Source: an uncultured Saprospiraceae bacterium
GTDB taxonomy: Bacteria; Bacteroidota; Bacteroidia; Chitinophagales; Saprospiraceae
Assembly (NCBI GenBank): GCA_937921825.1
Contig: CAKZVK010000005.1
Span: 1 to 64,000 of the forward strand
Reading direction: 5' to 3'
DNA: 64,000 bases
Shown here in pieces: positions 46,155 through 55,463 of this stretch (its first letter is position 1; each line of letters begins with the position of its first letter). The notes beneath the pieces are model-generated. The model had not been told where the DNA came from. It was given only the letters and a program-made list of their open reading frames with translations, and did no database searches. The position numbers and the translations under genes were made by a program.

Positions 46155-47182
46155 TGCTTAGAAAGGTACTGCTTGTCTTGTTTCTAGTCATTATAGTGGG
46201 AGCTGTCGTGGCGGGATATGCTTACAAAGCCATTTTCAATCCTAATGTTAATCTAAAAGGACAAGATTCCGCATTGCTTCATGTCAAGACAGGATCTAGT
46301 TATGAAGCATTAAAAAACACTTTAGTAGACAGCAGTTTCGTAGAGGACATGCAATCATTTGAGAGAGTAAGTGCACTCATGAAATTCTCAAAACCCAAAG
46401 CAGGTCAGTACTTAATCAAGAATGGGATGAGTAATAAAGAACTTGTCTCTATGCTGAGGTCTGGACGGCAGAAACCGATAGATCTAACTTTCAATAATAT
46501 GCGGACGATCGATGATTTGATAGGCCATTTGTCTAGTAAATTGGAATTGGACTCGGCATCTCTAAGTAACTATCTTCTGGATAAAAAAGTCTTAGATAAG
46601 CTCGGCTACAATAAGCTTGATATCCTGACTCTATTTATTCCTAATACCTACCAGTTCTTTTGGAATACCAGTCCAGAAAAACTAATAGCTCGACTGAAGA
46701 AGGAGCATGATAAATTTTACACCAAGGATAGAGAACAGAAATTAGCTGCCCTAGGCCTGAATAAGAAAGAGGTCTATACTTTGGCCTCTATAGTTCAGAA
46801 AGAGACCTTGGTTGGTGATGAGAAGCCTACAGTAGCAGGTGTTTATATCAACAGACTCAAGAGAGGACAACTGTTACAAGCTGATCCAACCGTTGTCTAT
46901 GCTAATGGAGATTTTGGACTTAGAAGAGTACTAAATAAGCACTTAGCGATTGATTCTCCTTACAATACTTACAAGTATGCTGGATTGCCTCCAGGACCTA
47001 TCTGCATGCCTGATGTCTCCACTATAGATGCAGTGCTTAATTATAAAAAGCATAAGTACTTATACTTCTGTGCTAATACGGATAATTCGGGGAGACATGT
47101 CTTCGCTCGTACACTTATAGAGCATAATAGAAATGCAAATAAATACAGGGCCTACCTCAATAAATCAAGGATCTACAAGTAA
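46154..47182 (+). CDS. mltG: Endolytic murein transglycosylase MltG
   Basis: The 342-residue inner-membrane enzyme cuts nascent glycan strands and is thought to end their polymerisation. It has one N-terminal membrane segment (about residues 5-25), a LysM-like/YceG region and the catalytic glutamate in SIVQKETL (Glu217; E. coli MltG uses Glu218). The motif YNTYKYAGLPPGPI and ANTDNSGRHVFA complete the YceG signature. The ATG overlaps the panB stop codon by one base (TGATG). Confidence 0.93.
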   Translation: MLRKVLLVLFLVIIVGAVVAGYAYKAIFNPNVNLKGQDSALLHVKTGSSYEALKNTLVDSSFVEDMQSFERVSALMKFSKPKAGQYLIKNGMSNKELVSMLRSGRQKPIDLTFNNMRTIDDLIGHLSSKLELDSASLSNYLLDKKVLDKLGYNKLDILTLFIPNTYQFFWNTSPEKLIARLKKEHDKFYTKDREQKLAALGLNKKEVYTLASIVQKETLVGDEKPTVAGVYINRLKRGQLLQADPTVVYANGDFGLRRVLNKHLAIDSPYNTYKYAGLPPGPICMPDVSTIDAVLNYKKHKYLYFCANTDNSGRHVFARTLIEHNRNANKYRAYLNKSRIYK

Positions 47183-47758
47183 CTAATCCCAGCTATATCC
47201 TTCTGGTCTATTGATCAGTTTTTGTTGGGTATGATTATCATTATAAGTAGAGGTACCCACCATTATCATGACATCACCTTGTGCTTTTACAGTCCATTCT
47301 TGTGGCTTTTTAGTGCTGTCATTATCCACAAGTAAGACTTCGCCTCTCTCAAAATGATAATTGTACTTCCCAGATCCTTGTTGTGTAGATTTAGTGCCAT
47401 AGGTATAGGTGTGATCATCCTTGAAGTCTATCCAGACGCCATCATATTCTCCTGGCTTAGACATAGATCCTGAATGGACAAACTGGTATTCCCATACTCC
47501 TGACTCCACTATTTCATACGAATCTGAATCATTTTTTAATCTATGGTTGAGTATGGCTAGTGCCTGTGCCCTTTGAGTGGCAACAACCTCAGGTGGAGGA
47601 AGATCCTTGTTGCTCCTGTTAGCGGGCTTAGGAACCTCTCCAGGGTAGGTTTTTGATTCTACATTTTTCTTTAGTATTGGTGCAGGTCTCTCTACTTTGT
47701 CATTGCAACTAAATAGTAGAAAACAAGAAGCTAAAAAGAAATATGTGATTACTTTCAA
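47183..47758 (-). CDS. Small lipoprotein of unknown function
   Basis: From a TTG at 47758 the 191-residue product has a short signal peptide and lipobox LFSC (Cys18). The C-terminal ~110 residues (GVWEYQFVHSG ... DGVWIDFKDDHTYTYGT) form a beta-rich, lipocalin-like domain. No family is recognised. An ATG at 47815 would add 19 residues but overlaps the divergent tilS gene; the lipoprotein signal favours the TTG. Confidence 0.6.
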   Translation of the reverse strand: MKVITYFFLASCFLLFSCNDKVERPAPILKKNVESKTYPGEVPKPANRSNKDLPPPEVVATQRAQALAILNHRLKNDSDSYEIVESGVWEYQFVHSGSMSKPGEYDGVWIDFKDDHTYTYGTKSTQQGSGKYNYHFERGEVLLVDNDSTKKPQEWTVKAQGDVMIMVGTSTYNDNHTQQKLINRPEGYSWD

Positions 47759-47791
47759 CGTTAGGAATTTTAGGTAACGAAGATATATATT

Positions 47792-49051
47792 TTGTTCAAT
47801 AGGTTTAAAGAGCATCTAACTACTTTTATTAATATTCCTTCTACTAAATCACTGTTAGTAGCAGTTAGTGGAGGTGTAGACTCTATGGTACTCTGCCACT
47901 TATTGGAATCTTTAAAGCTTCCATATGGAGTTGCTCATGTCAATCATAACACTAGAGACGGTGATTCTGATAAGGATGAGCAATTTGTACGAGCACAATT
48001 TGCGAATAAGGAAGTGCATGTCAAGAATCTCAAAGTATCTGAAAGTGGGAATTTTCATGATTTGACACATAGAGCTAGATATGCCTTTTTTAGGGAGTTG
48101 GGTTATGATCTCATTCTTACAGCTCATCATAAAGATGACGATACTGAGACCAAGCTTATAAACATTATTAATGGAAGATCCGTCAGTGGCATTAGCAATC
48201 ACGACCAGCTTCTGAGACCTCTATTAATTTTCGATAAGTCAGAAATTCAGGCCTATGCAGAGGAGCATATAGTGTCGTATGTTCATGACAAATCAAATGA
48301 TGATGACTATTACCTACGTAACCTACTTAGGAATAAGCTCATTCCTGAAGTCAATAAAAAGGTAGACTTGAGTTCCAACCTAAATTCATTATCGACTAGA
48401 ATAAATTCGGAAAGGAAGCTTCTAGTTGATCTTATAAAAGAAAGATACTCAATAGAAAAAGGTGATGGCGATGGCTTTAAAGTTACTAGAAGTATACTAG
48501 AGCAAGACAACCCTCACCTGCTCAAGATAGCTCTTAGAGAGTTTGGTCTCAATCTTACTCAAGCTGAAAACCTATTAGCTGCAAGGCAGAACATCGGAGC
48601 CTTAGTCCATACGCCTACCCATGATATAGTCATAGATAGAGAGAACCTCATAATCAGAGAAAGAGGGATTTCAGATGGAGAGATGACGATAGATTTGGAC
48701 TCTTTACCTATAGAAGTGAGCTATAATTCTCACACAATAAGAATTACTGAAGAAGGGATACCTAGCGAATACAGCCAGGAATGTCATTACCTATCAAAAG
48801 CTAAACTCAATCAGTCAGTATATCTGAGGTCATGGAAGGAAGGTGATAAGTTCGAGCCTTTAGGAATGGGAGGTTCTACACAAACTCTCAAGAAGTTTTT
48901 CGCCAACAATAAAATTGATAGGCTCAGGAAAGCGACACTTCCACTGCTGTGTAATGATCAGGATATACTGATGATAGTAGGTATGAGGTCATCTGAGAAG
49001 TATAAAATAGAACCAGAAGACAAAAGTTGTATAAAGGTAGAGTTGATCTAG
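47792..49051 (+). CDS. tilS: tRNA(Ile)-lysidine synthase TilS
   Basis: The 419-residue cytosolic enzyme converts cytidine 34 of tRNA-Ile(CAU) to lysidine so that it reads AUA codons. The PP-loop motif is SGGVDSMVL (residues 26-34); the HHKDDDTETKLINI segment and C-terminal PLGMGGSTQTLKKFF region fit TilS. The start is TTG at 47792, the only start codon before the PP-loop. AUA codons (ata) are abundant in this window, which fits the need for this essential enzyme. Confidence 0.93.
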   Translation: MFNRFKEHLTTFINIPSTKSLLVAVSGGVDSMVLCHLLESLKLPYGVAHVNHNTRDGDSDKDEQFVRAQFANKEVHVKNLKVSESGNFHDLTHRARYAFFRELGYDLILTAHHKDDDTETKLINIINGRSVSGISNHDQLLRPLLIFDKSEIQAYAEEHIVSYVHDKSNDDDYYLRNLLRNKLIPEVNKKVDLSSNLNSLSTRINSERKLLVDLIKERYSIEKGDGDGFKVTRSILEQDNPHLLKIALREFGLNLTQAENLLAARQNIGALVHTPTHDIVIDRENLIIRERGISDGEMTIDLDSLPIEVSYNSHTIRITEEGIPSEYSQECHYLSKAKLNQSVYLRSWKEGDKFEPLGMGGSTQTLKKFFANNKIDRLRKATLPLLCNDQDILMIVGMRSSEKYKIEPEDKSCIKVELI

Positions 49052-49054
49052 AGA

Positions 49055-49927
49055 CTACTTTTCTTCAGCCTCAATGAAGACAGGTTTCGGTCTAGGTGCC
49101 TCATCATATACATGATCAAACAGTTTTTCTTTGTAATACCATTTTCCTCTCTTTTCCACATAGCCTTCATAGGTGCCATCAGGAATGTTAGTTGGACCTT
49201 GTCCGGCTTGCTGACCCATTCTTGCTTGTAGATGGTCGTGTATTATTAGGTTCAGACCTTTGTTGAAGTTTAGATTGACAGAAGCATCTGAGGAGTAAGA
49301 AAGTACTATGCGGTTTACAAAAGTTTCTAGTGACTCCTTGTCCTCGAAGATGGGAGCACCAAAAGTAATGTTGCCATCCTTTATAGTTAGAACATCCAAT
49401 ATCTTAGTGTTGTCGTATTTTCCATTGGTATCATAGCCAAAAAGCAGATAGCTATCATTCCCATTTTTCATAATATTGTAGTAGACGCAGCCATACCAGT
49501 CGTCTATAGAAGAGGTATTGTACGGTGTACTATCATCTATTTGCGAGCCCCTGTTGAGCTTAGTGTATGAATCTTGATAAGCTAGGTATCCTCGGTAGTC
49601 AACTACTCCACTCCCTCTATCTATGAGCCAAGTAATAAGTTTGAATTTGTTGTCTGGAGCCTCTTGGATAGAAATGTATTTCAGAAATTCGGCAGACTTG
49701 GATAATGATAAATTGTCGGTCAGGTATGTATCAAATAACTTTTCAAACTCTAAAGCTGCACGTTCTCTTGTGCTCGCTTCGAATCCATTGATCATTATAT
49801 CGGCATAGAAAAGAAGATCGTTGTTAGTGCCACTACTAGAATCAGTGTTAGAAGTAGATTGGGCTGACAGATAAAGTCCAAGAAAGGATAGAATAAAAAG
49901 CATCGACAATCTCATAACCAATTTCAT
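49055..49927 (-). CDS. Exported protein of unknown function
   Basis: The 290-residue protein has a signal peptide (MKLVMRLSMLFILSFLGL ... SAQ) and a soluble body with an aromatic, glycine-rich middle (WYGCVYYNIMKNGNDSYLLFGYD) and C-terminal GTYEGYVEKRGKWYYKEKLF. I recognise no catalytic motif or named family. It lies 38 bases after the peroxiredoxin-like gene on the minus strand and may be the last gene of the mdh operon. Confidence 0.75.
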   Translation of the reverse strand: MKLVMRLSMLFILSFLGLYLSAQSTSNTDSSSGTNNDLLFYADIMINGFEASTRERAALEFEKLFDTYLTDNLSLSKSAEFLKYISIQEAPDNKFKLITWLIDRGSGVVDYRGYLAYQDSYTKLNRGSQIDDSTPYNTSSIDDWYGCVYYNIMKNGNDSYLLFGYDTNGKYDNTKILDVLTIKDGNITFGAPIFEDKESLETFVNRIVLSYSSDASVNLNFNKGLNLIIHDHLQARMGQQAGQGPTNIPDGTYEGYVEKRGKWYYKEKLFDHVYDEAPRPKPVFIEAEEK

Positions 49928-49965
49928 TTTAAGTTCTAACGATTAAGACTGGGAGAATGATACAA

Positions 49966-50478
49966 TTATACTTGGCAGCAATTGATAAAGTTTTCATAAT
50001 TCGGCTTATCTGCGATAGATCTGTGGATATAGCTCTCCTTAATTTCTCCATTGAAAATGGCGAAGATTCCTGGCATCTGTAGGCTGTCTCCTACTGAGTG
50101 GAAGTTCATGTTTATGGCAGACTTTCTTAATTCAAAGCCCCTTGACCATACTTTGAGTCCAAACAATTGGCTAAAAGAACCTTTGGATAGACCAAACTGG
50201 CGGTACAGATCACATTTGGGGTCAGAGATATGTTCTGCATTATCAAAGTTGTATTCGCTGAAATAGGTATCTGCCGTTTTATCATCAGACATATGAACAA
50301 AGACAACCTTCTTATTTTTTGATTCTATTTCTGCTCTCCGATCAGAGAAATCTCTGATAGCCTCTTTACAAAAGATACATTCGAAATGTCTTAGAAAAAC
50401 AAGAATAATTGGAAATGACCTAGATAGAGTATCCAGGTCATTTCCTTTATTCGTAATGATATTTTTATAGCTTGTCAC
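49966..50478 (-). CDS. AhpC/TSA (peroxiredoxin-like) family redox protein
   Basis: The 170-residue protein has a thioredoxin-like fold with CIFC in VFLRHFECIFCKE (near residues 34-37) in the position of the peroxidatic cysteine, as in SelL/AhpC-TSA_2 proteins. It lacks a signal peptide, so it is cytosolic. A physiological substrate cannot be given. It follows mdh by 6 bases, so both are probably co-transcribed, which hints at a link to central metabolism under oxidative stress. Confidence 0.75.
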   Translation of the reverse strand: MTSYKNIITNKGNDLDTLSRSFPIILVFLRHFECIFCKEAIRDFSDRRAEIESKNKKVVFVHMSDDKTADTYFSEYNFDNAEHISDPKCDLYRQFGLSKGSFSQLFGLKVWSRGFELRKSAINMNFHSVGDSLQMPGIFAIFNGEIKESYIHRSIADKPNYENFINCCQV

Positions 50479-50484
50479 TAGTGC

Positions 50485-51480
50485 TTACTTCTTCTTTCTT
50501 CTTGTAGCAGGCTTTCTTTGCTTAGCTGCTTTCTTAGGAGTAGCGGGTACTAATTTCATTTTCTTGAAAGATGAAATAACATCCTTAACATGTTTAGCTG
50601 ATGTCTTTAAAGACTTCTTCTCTTCAGCATTAAGCTTAAGAGTGATAATTCTCTTGATACCTTCCTTTCCTAGTTGTACCGGTACACCTAAGAACATATC
50701 CTTGATACCATATTCTCCTTGTAACCAAACACTACATGGGAAGATTCTTCCATCATCTTTTACGATAGATTCTACCATCTGTGCTGCAGCTGCTCCTGGA
50801 GCATACCATGCTGATGTACCCATAAGTTTTACTAGTTCTCCACCTCCTTTCTTTGTTCTCTTGACGATAGCGTTCAGCTTGGCTTTTGTAATCATATCTG
50901 TAACAGGGATTCCAGCTACTGTAGTGAATCTAGGTAAGGGAACCATAGTATCACCATGACCTCCCATTAGTACTGCTTGGATATCCTTTGGAGATACGCC
51001 TAGTTCTGTAGATAGAAATGCTCTATATCTAGCAGTATCTAAGATACCTGCCATACCTATAACTTTCTGAGGATCTAATCCTGATGCCTTCAGTGTAGCA
51101 TAAGCCATTACATCTAGAGGATTAGAAACAACGATAAAGATTGGATTCTTACTATACTTTAAGATCGATTGTGTAACTGATACAACGATTTTAGCATTGG
51201 TAGAAATAAGGTCATCTCTACTCATACCTGGCTTACGTGGAATTCCAGCTGTTATCACTACTATGTCAGATTTTGCAGTGGCTTTGTAGTCCTCTGTACC
51301 TGTGACTTTAGTGCTATAATAATCTACTGGTGCTTGTTGCCATGTATCTAAGGCTTTTCCTCTCGCGAAGTCTCCCTTTAGATCTAATAATACTACCTCA
51401 TTGACGATGTCTTTATGGGCCAGGACATTTGCAACTGTCGCTCCAACATTTCCAGCGCCAACTACTGTTACTTTACTCAT
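50485..51480 (-). CDS. mdh: Malate dehydrogenase with lysine-rich C-terminal tail
   Basis: The 331-residue NAD-dependent enzyme interconverts malate and oxaloacetate in the TCA cycle. The Rossmann motif GAGNVG lies at residues 8-13, the substrate-binding ILDTAR near 146-151 (Asp148, Arg151) and the catalytic histidine in GGHGDT (His175), so the LDH-like MDH subgroup is clear. The last 26 residues (306-331) contain 13 lysine or arginine residues, prolines and alanines and no acidic residue, like the tail of histone H1-type proteins; this is not normal for MDH. The ATG at 51480 is chosen because it begins at MSKVTVVG; a longer frame adds a non-conserved leader. Confidence 0.95.
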   Translation of the reverse strand: MSKVTVVGAGNVGATVANVLAHKDIVNEVVLLDLKGDFARGKALDTWQQAPVDYYSTKVTGTEDYKATAKSDIVVITAGIPRKPGMSRDDLISTNAKIVVSVTQSILKYSKNPIFIVVSNPLDVMAYATLKASGLDPQKVIGMAGILDTARYRAFLSTELGVSPKDIQAVLMGGHGDTMVPLPRFTTVAGIPVTDMITKAKLNAIVKRTKKGGGELVKLMGTSAWYAPGAAAAQMVESIVKDDGRIFPCSVWLQGEYGIKDMFLGVPVQLGKEGIKRIITLKLNAEEKKSLKTSAKHVKDVISSFKKMKLVPATPKKAAKQRKPATRRKKK

Positions 51481-51516
51481 GTTATGATTTAATTTAATTT
51501 GTATAATATTGCGCCA

Positions 51517-51524
51517 CAAAAGTA
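51517..51524 (-). promoter_or_regulatory. -7 promoter element for the mdh operon
   Basis: TACTTTTG on the minus strand fits TAnnTTTG exactly and lies 36 bases before the mdh ATG. No convincing -33 box is seen. Confidence 0.45.
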
Positions 51525-51673
51525 TATATAATTTATATGTACTTGTTGTTCATAGGCCAGATAAGAATTTTAGTACCCATTCTGATTGTCCGCAGGAGCA
51601 AATTCTACGATTATATCGGTCTATGAACAGAATAGAAGGCTAATACTCCTTACTTTTATCCAAAATTTGATTG

Positions 51674-53242
51674 ATGAAAATATTATTGAACGTTATAACT
51701 CTGGTAATAGTCATGTCTACTGTTGCTTACTCCCAGGTGGGTTGTGGTACTATCCAGACAGCAGAATTTGCGGAGGAACTCAGAAAAAATAAAGCAAATT
51801 GGAACAAAACCATCAATAGAGGACAGATGCCGAGATTTGTGCCTATTACAATTCACCGTGTCGGTGATGGAGGTGGTGATGGAAAAATAAATGAGGAAAA
51901 GTGCTATCAAGCGATATGTCTTCTAAATGAAAGATATGCTCTTGCTGGTGTAAATATGTTCTTCTATCTCAAGCAATTCAATGAGATAAATAGCGAAACC
52001 TTGCACACCAATCCAAGAAGAGCAGGAGGTATAATTAATAGTGCAAAAGACAGATCTTCACTAAATGTCTTCTGCGTAGGTGATATTATCAACCCCAATA
52101 ACCCTAATGCTCCCGGTACAACTTTGGGCTATTATGCTCCTGGAGTACAAAATGATTTTGTAGTAATGCAGAATTCAAGCATGGGTGACTCAGGTTATAC
52201 TCTAGAGCATGAGTTAGGTCATTTTTTCACTCTTAGACATACGCATTATGGTTGGGAGGATAACAGTGTGACACCTAATGGTTCTGGATATGATGCCAGT
52301 GGTAATGCACTAGGAGTTTGTCCTGACAGCTATCCTGAAAATGAGAAAATCATGATTACCTCTATAGGTTCTTCTCAGACACCAGGAATGACGACAGTAG
52401 AATTAGTTGATGGTTCTAATTGTGAGACAGCTGGAGACGAAATATGTGATACGCCTGCAGATTATGGTACTGGGTTCTGTTGTGGATGTTGCACTATGAG
52501 ATGGACTATCCTAGATAGAAACTGTGACACTTTGGCTCCGATGCTAAATAATATTATGGGCTATGCAGGTAGTTGTAGCACTTGGGAATTCAGTCCTGAT
52601 CAGGTAGTTGCTATGGAGACCTCATTTGATGCTGATAATAGAGCATACCTGAGAAATGATGATGTCGTAAACTATGAACCTATTACTGCTGATGTAGCTC
52701 TTGTATTTCCTATCGGTTTTGAAAAGGTAGAGGTATATGACAATATCGAATTACAATGGGAGCCTGTTCCTGGAGCAGAGATTTACTATGTAACTGTAGA
52801 AGATGAGATATTTCAGACTACAGAAAACAGTTTGACAGTCACTTGGTTAGGACCTAATGATCCTCTTGTTACTTGGAAGGTAGATGCTTTTAGTAAGTTT
52901 GGGGGAGGTTGTTTCTCTGGCGCAGGAGATGTATTCTCTACAGGTGATCAAGAAACGTCAGCTGTAAATGATATTAGCTTTGTAGATGATGTAGCTATCT
53001 ATCCCAATCCAATTTCTAAGAATCAAAATATCAATGTGTCTTTTGATTCTTCAAAGGCCTTCAAGGCAGATGTAAGAATTATGGACATTACTGGTAAGAC
53101 GGTATATACTGCCCAGAATGTATCTTTCAGCTCCGGTCAAGCGCAATATGCGATTCCTACTAATGGAATGAACAATGGTATTTATATCCTGGAGCTGGCT
53201 ACAGAAGAGGGAGCTATTACAGAAAAATTAATTATCGATTAA
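51674..53242 (+). CDS. Secreted M43-type metalloprotease with T9SS type A sorting domain
   Basis: The 522-residue protein has a signal peptide (MKILLNVITLVIV ... AYSQ), a pappalysin-like (M43) domain with HELGHFFTLRH (His179, Glu180, His183, His189) and a following C-rich TPADYGTGFCCGCC loop, an Ig/Fn3-like domain (about 340-420) and a type A sorting domain (IYPNPISKNQN ... NNGIYILEL). It is expected on the surface or in the medium. A TTG at 51671 precedes the ATG by one codon; I use the ATG. Confidence 0.9.
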   Translation: MKILLNVITLVIVMSTVAYSQVGCGTIQTAEFAEELRKNKANWNKTINRGQMPRFVPITIHRVGDGGGDGKINEEKCYQAICLLNERYALAGVNMFFYLKQFNEINSETLHTNPRRAGGIINSAKDRSSLNVFCVGDIINPNNPNAPGTTLGYYAPGVQNDFVVMQNSSMGDSGYTLEHELGHFFTLRHTHYGWEDNSVTPNGSGYDASGNALGVCPDSYPENEKIMITSIGSSQTPGMTTVELVDGSNCETAGDEICDTPADYGTGFCCGCCTMRWTILDRNCDTLAPMLNNIMGYAGSCSTWEFSPDQVVAMETSFDADNRAYLRNDDVVNYEPITADVALVFPIGFEKVEVYDNIELQWEPVPGAEIYYVTVEDEIFQTTENSLTVTWLGPNDPLVTWKVDAFSKFGGGCFSGAGDVFSTGDQETSAVNDISFVDDVAIYPNPISKNQNINVSFDSSKAFKADVRIMDITGKTVYTAQNVSFSSGQAQYAIPTNGMNNGIYILELATEEGAITEKLIID

Positions 53243-53264
53243 TAAATAATAATTCAAGTAAGAA

Positions 53265-54464
53265 ATGAATTTACACGAATATCAGGCTAAGGAACTTATA
53301 GAGAGCTACGGCGTACCTATCCAAAAAGGTATAATGGCGGAGACTCTAGAGGAGGCTGTCAAAGCTTACGAACAAATAAAGGCTGACAGTGGTTCAGACA
53401 TGGCCATCGTCAAAGCGCAAATACATGCAGGTGGAAGAGGAAAAGGCGGAGGAGTAAAACTAGCCAAGTCCTTAGATGAGGTCAAAGAACATTCTAGTAA
53501 CATACTAGGCATGATGCTAAGAACGCCTCAGACTCCTGGTGGCATGGAAGGACCTGGAAAACTCGTCCAAAAGATCTTAATAGCTGAGGATGCTTATGCT
53601 CCAGATTTTGATGCATGCAAAGAATACTATGTTTCTATCTTAATGGATAGAGAACAACAGAAGAATGTGATCATCTATTCTACAGAAGGTGGAATGGATA
53701 TAGAAGCCGTAGCAGAGAAAACACCACACCTGGTACATAAGGAGTGGGTAGATCCTGAGCTAGGCTTACAAGCTTTCCAAACAAGGAAGATTGCATTCAA
53801 TCTCGGCTTGTCAGGAGCAGCATTTAAGAACATGTCTAAGTTTATAGCAAAATTATACAAGTCGTTTCTTGGAGCTGACGCCTCTCTAATCGAAATAAAT
53901 CCTACGCTAAAAACAGGTGATGATAGAATCATAGCTGTAGATACTAAGATCAGTCTAGATGATAATGCACTATACAGACAAAAAGACTTAGCGGCATTAA
54001 GAGATGAATCAGAAGAAGATCCTACTGAGGTAGAAGCAAAAAAGATAGGACTGAACTATGTCAAGCTAGATGGTAACGTGGGCTGTATGGTCAACGGTGC
54101 AGGCCTTGCAATGGCTACGATGGATATCATCAAGCTATCAGGCGGATCACCAGCTAATTTCCTCGATGTAGGAGGAACTGCAGATGCAGCTAGAGTAGAA
54201 GCTGCATTTAGAATCATCCTTAAAGATCCTAATGTAAAGGCAATCTTGATTAACATCTTCGGTGGTATCGTAAGATGCGATAGAGTTGCTCAAGGAGTTG
54301 TGGATGCCTACAAGAATATGGGGAATATAGAGGTTCCTATCATCGTAAGATTACAAGGTACTAATGCGGATATCGCTAAGGATATCATAGATAAAAGTGG
54401 TCTTTCTGTAAAATCTGCAATCTTGCTAAAAGAAGCGGCAGACGCAGTGAAGGAAGTTCTATAG
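53265..54464 (+). CDS. sucC: Succinyl-CoA synthetase beta subunit SucC
   Basis: The 399-residue subunit binds nucleotide through an ATP-grasp domain and forms succinate plus ATP/GTP from succinyl-CoA with the alpha subunit. Family motifs include [32 protein letters not shown] and FGGIVRCD. The alpha subunit gene sucD is not adjacent, although it often follows sucC in other phyla. An intrinsic terminator follows, so it is a single-gene unit. Confidence 0.97.
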   Translation: MNLHEYQAKELIESYGVPIQKGIMAETLEEAVKAYEQIKADSGSDMAIVKAQIHAGGRGKGGGVKLAKSLDEVKEHSSNILGMMLRTPQTPGGMEGPGKLVQKILIAEDAYAPDFDACKEYYVSILMDREQQKNVIIYSTEGGMDIEAVAEKTPHLVHKEWVDPELGLQAFQTRKIAFNLGLSGAAFKNMSKFIAKLYKSFLGADASLIEINPTLKTGDDRIIAVDTKISLDDNALYRQKDLAALRDESEEDPTEVEAKKIGLNYVKLDGNVGCMVNGAGLAMATMDIIKLSGGSPANFLDVGGTADAARVEAAFRIILKDPNVKAILINIFGGIVRCDRVAQGVVDAYKNMGNIEVPIIVRLQGTNADIAKDIIDKSGLSVKSAILLKEAADAVKEVL

Positions 54465-54484
54465 AACTATTTCTATAAAAGAAA

Positions 54485-54525
54485 TCAAAGCTGATACTAA
54501 ACAATTTAGTATCAGCTTTTTTTAT
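54485..54525 (+). terminator. Intrinsic terminator after sucC
   Basis: A perfect 15-bp stem (54487-54501 with 54505-54519) has loop CAA and is followed by seven T bases. It ends sucC transcription before the oxidase subunit gene on the same strand. Confidence 0.9.
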
Positions 54526-54568
54526 AGATAGTACTTACTCTACTAAAGCAATTTTCTAAATAGAGGCC

Positions 54569-55165
54569 ATGATAGACAATCAGAAGAAATATCTCATTCA
54601 TCCACAAGAGATAGCTCTGTATATCTTACTCTTTGGAGTAAGTGCCTTATTTATAGGCTTTAGTGCTTCATACCTATATTCGAGGGTGCAGTCAGGCATT
54701 CCACCTTTGGCGCTGCCACCTCTATTCATTCTCAATACACTTATTCTATTAGCATCTAGTTATACGTTAGTGAAGTCCATGAAGGACTACAAAGCTGATA
54801 GAACGGAAGCTTACAAAAGAATGCTCGGTCTCACATTAGCCTTGACTATTCTGTTTTTATTCAGTCAGATATTTGCTTGGAAGCAGCTCTATGCTCAGGG
54901 AGTATTTATCAATCATAGTAATATGGCTTCTTATCTCTATTTGATATCTGCGGTGCACTTTGGTCATGTCTTAGTGGGTATACCATTCTTGGCTTGGTTC
55001 TATATTAATGCAGTACGGAAGATGGTAGAACCGGTAAGTGTCTTAGTCTATTTTTCTGATCCAGAGAAAAAGAGGAAGCTTAAGCTACTTACCATTTACT
55101 GGCATTTCCTTGATGGATTGTGGATCTATCTAGTCATATTCTTTTTGCTAAACCTTCTATTCTAA
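54569..55165 (+). CDS. Heme-copper oxidase subunit III (cytochrome c oxidase subunit 3)
   Basis: The 198-residue protein has five hydrophobic segments (about 17-37, 48-66, 85-104, 120-145 and 174-197) and the COX3 motifs LFGVSALFIGFSASYLY, WKQLYAQG, SAVHFGHVLVG and TIYWHFLDGLW. It would support the stability of the cytochrome oxidase complex in the inner membrane. Subunits I and II are not in the window, so this is a stand-alone copy; whether it belongs to a cytochrome c or quinol oxidase is not determined. Confidence 0.88.
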   Translation: MIDNQKKYLIHPQEIALYILLFGVSALFIGFSASYLYSRVQSGIPPLALPPLFILNTLILLASSYTLVKSMKDYKADRTEAYKRMLGLTLALTILFLFSQIFAWKQLYAQGVFINHSNMASYLYLISAVHFGHVLVGIPFLAWFYINAVRKMVEPVSVLVYFSDPEKKRKLKLLTIYWHFLDGLWIYLVIFFLLNLLF

Positions 55166-55175
55166 GAGTAGTCAA

Positions 55176-55463
55176 CTATCGTATGATCAGTTCTGTGACT
55201 TTATGGTATTTGAGCTGAGCATTCATTTTAGTTATTACTTTCTCCTTGGTCATGGATAACTCTTGTTTGAGAGGTGAAGATGTAATGTATACGATGAGCT
55301 TACCATTACTGAATCTCACACCACTGGTATACCTAGAGATTACTTCTCCAAAGGTGCTTCTCCATACTTGTTCTACGGTATAGGCATTGAAGCCTTTTGA
55401 AAGCTTGCCCTTAGAAGAGAAAATAGATCCGATTATGGATTTTATGTTTTGATTGTCGCTCAT
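55176..55463 (-). CDS. DUF721 (DciA-like) protein
   Basis: The 95-residue protein matches the DUF721 family: AYTVEQVWRSTFGEVISRYT, FSNGKLIVYITSSPLKQEL and a helical end. DciA-type DUF721 proteins load the replicative helicase in many bacteria; this short form consists of only that domain. Its ATG overlaps the end of recF by 4 bases, so both are translated from one mRNA. The recF link supports a DNA-metabolism role. Confidence 0.82.
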   Translation of the reverse strand: MSDNQNIKSIIGSIFSSKGKLSKGFNAYTVEQVWRSTFGEVISRYTSGVRFSNGKLIVYITSSPLKQELSMTKEKVITKMNAQLKYHKVTELIIR

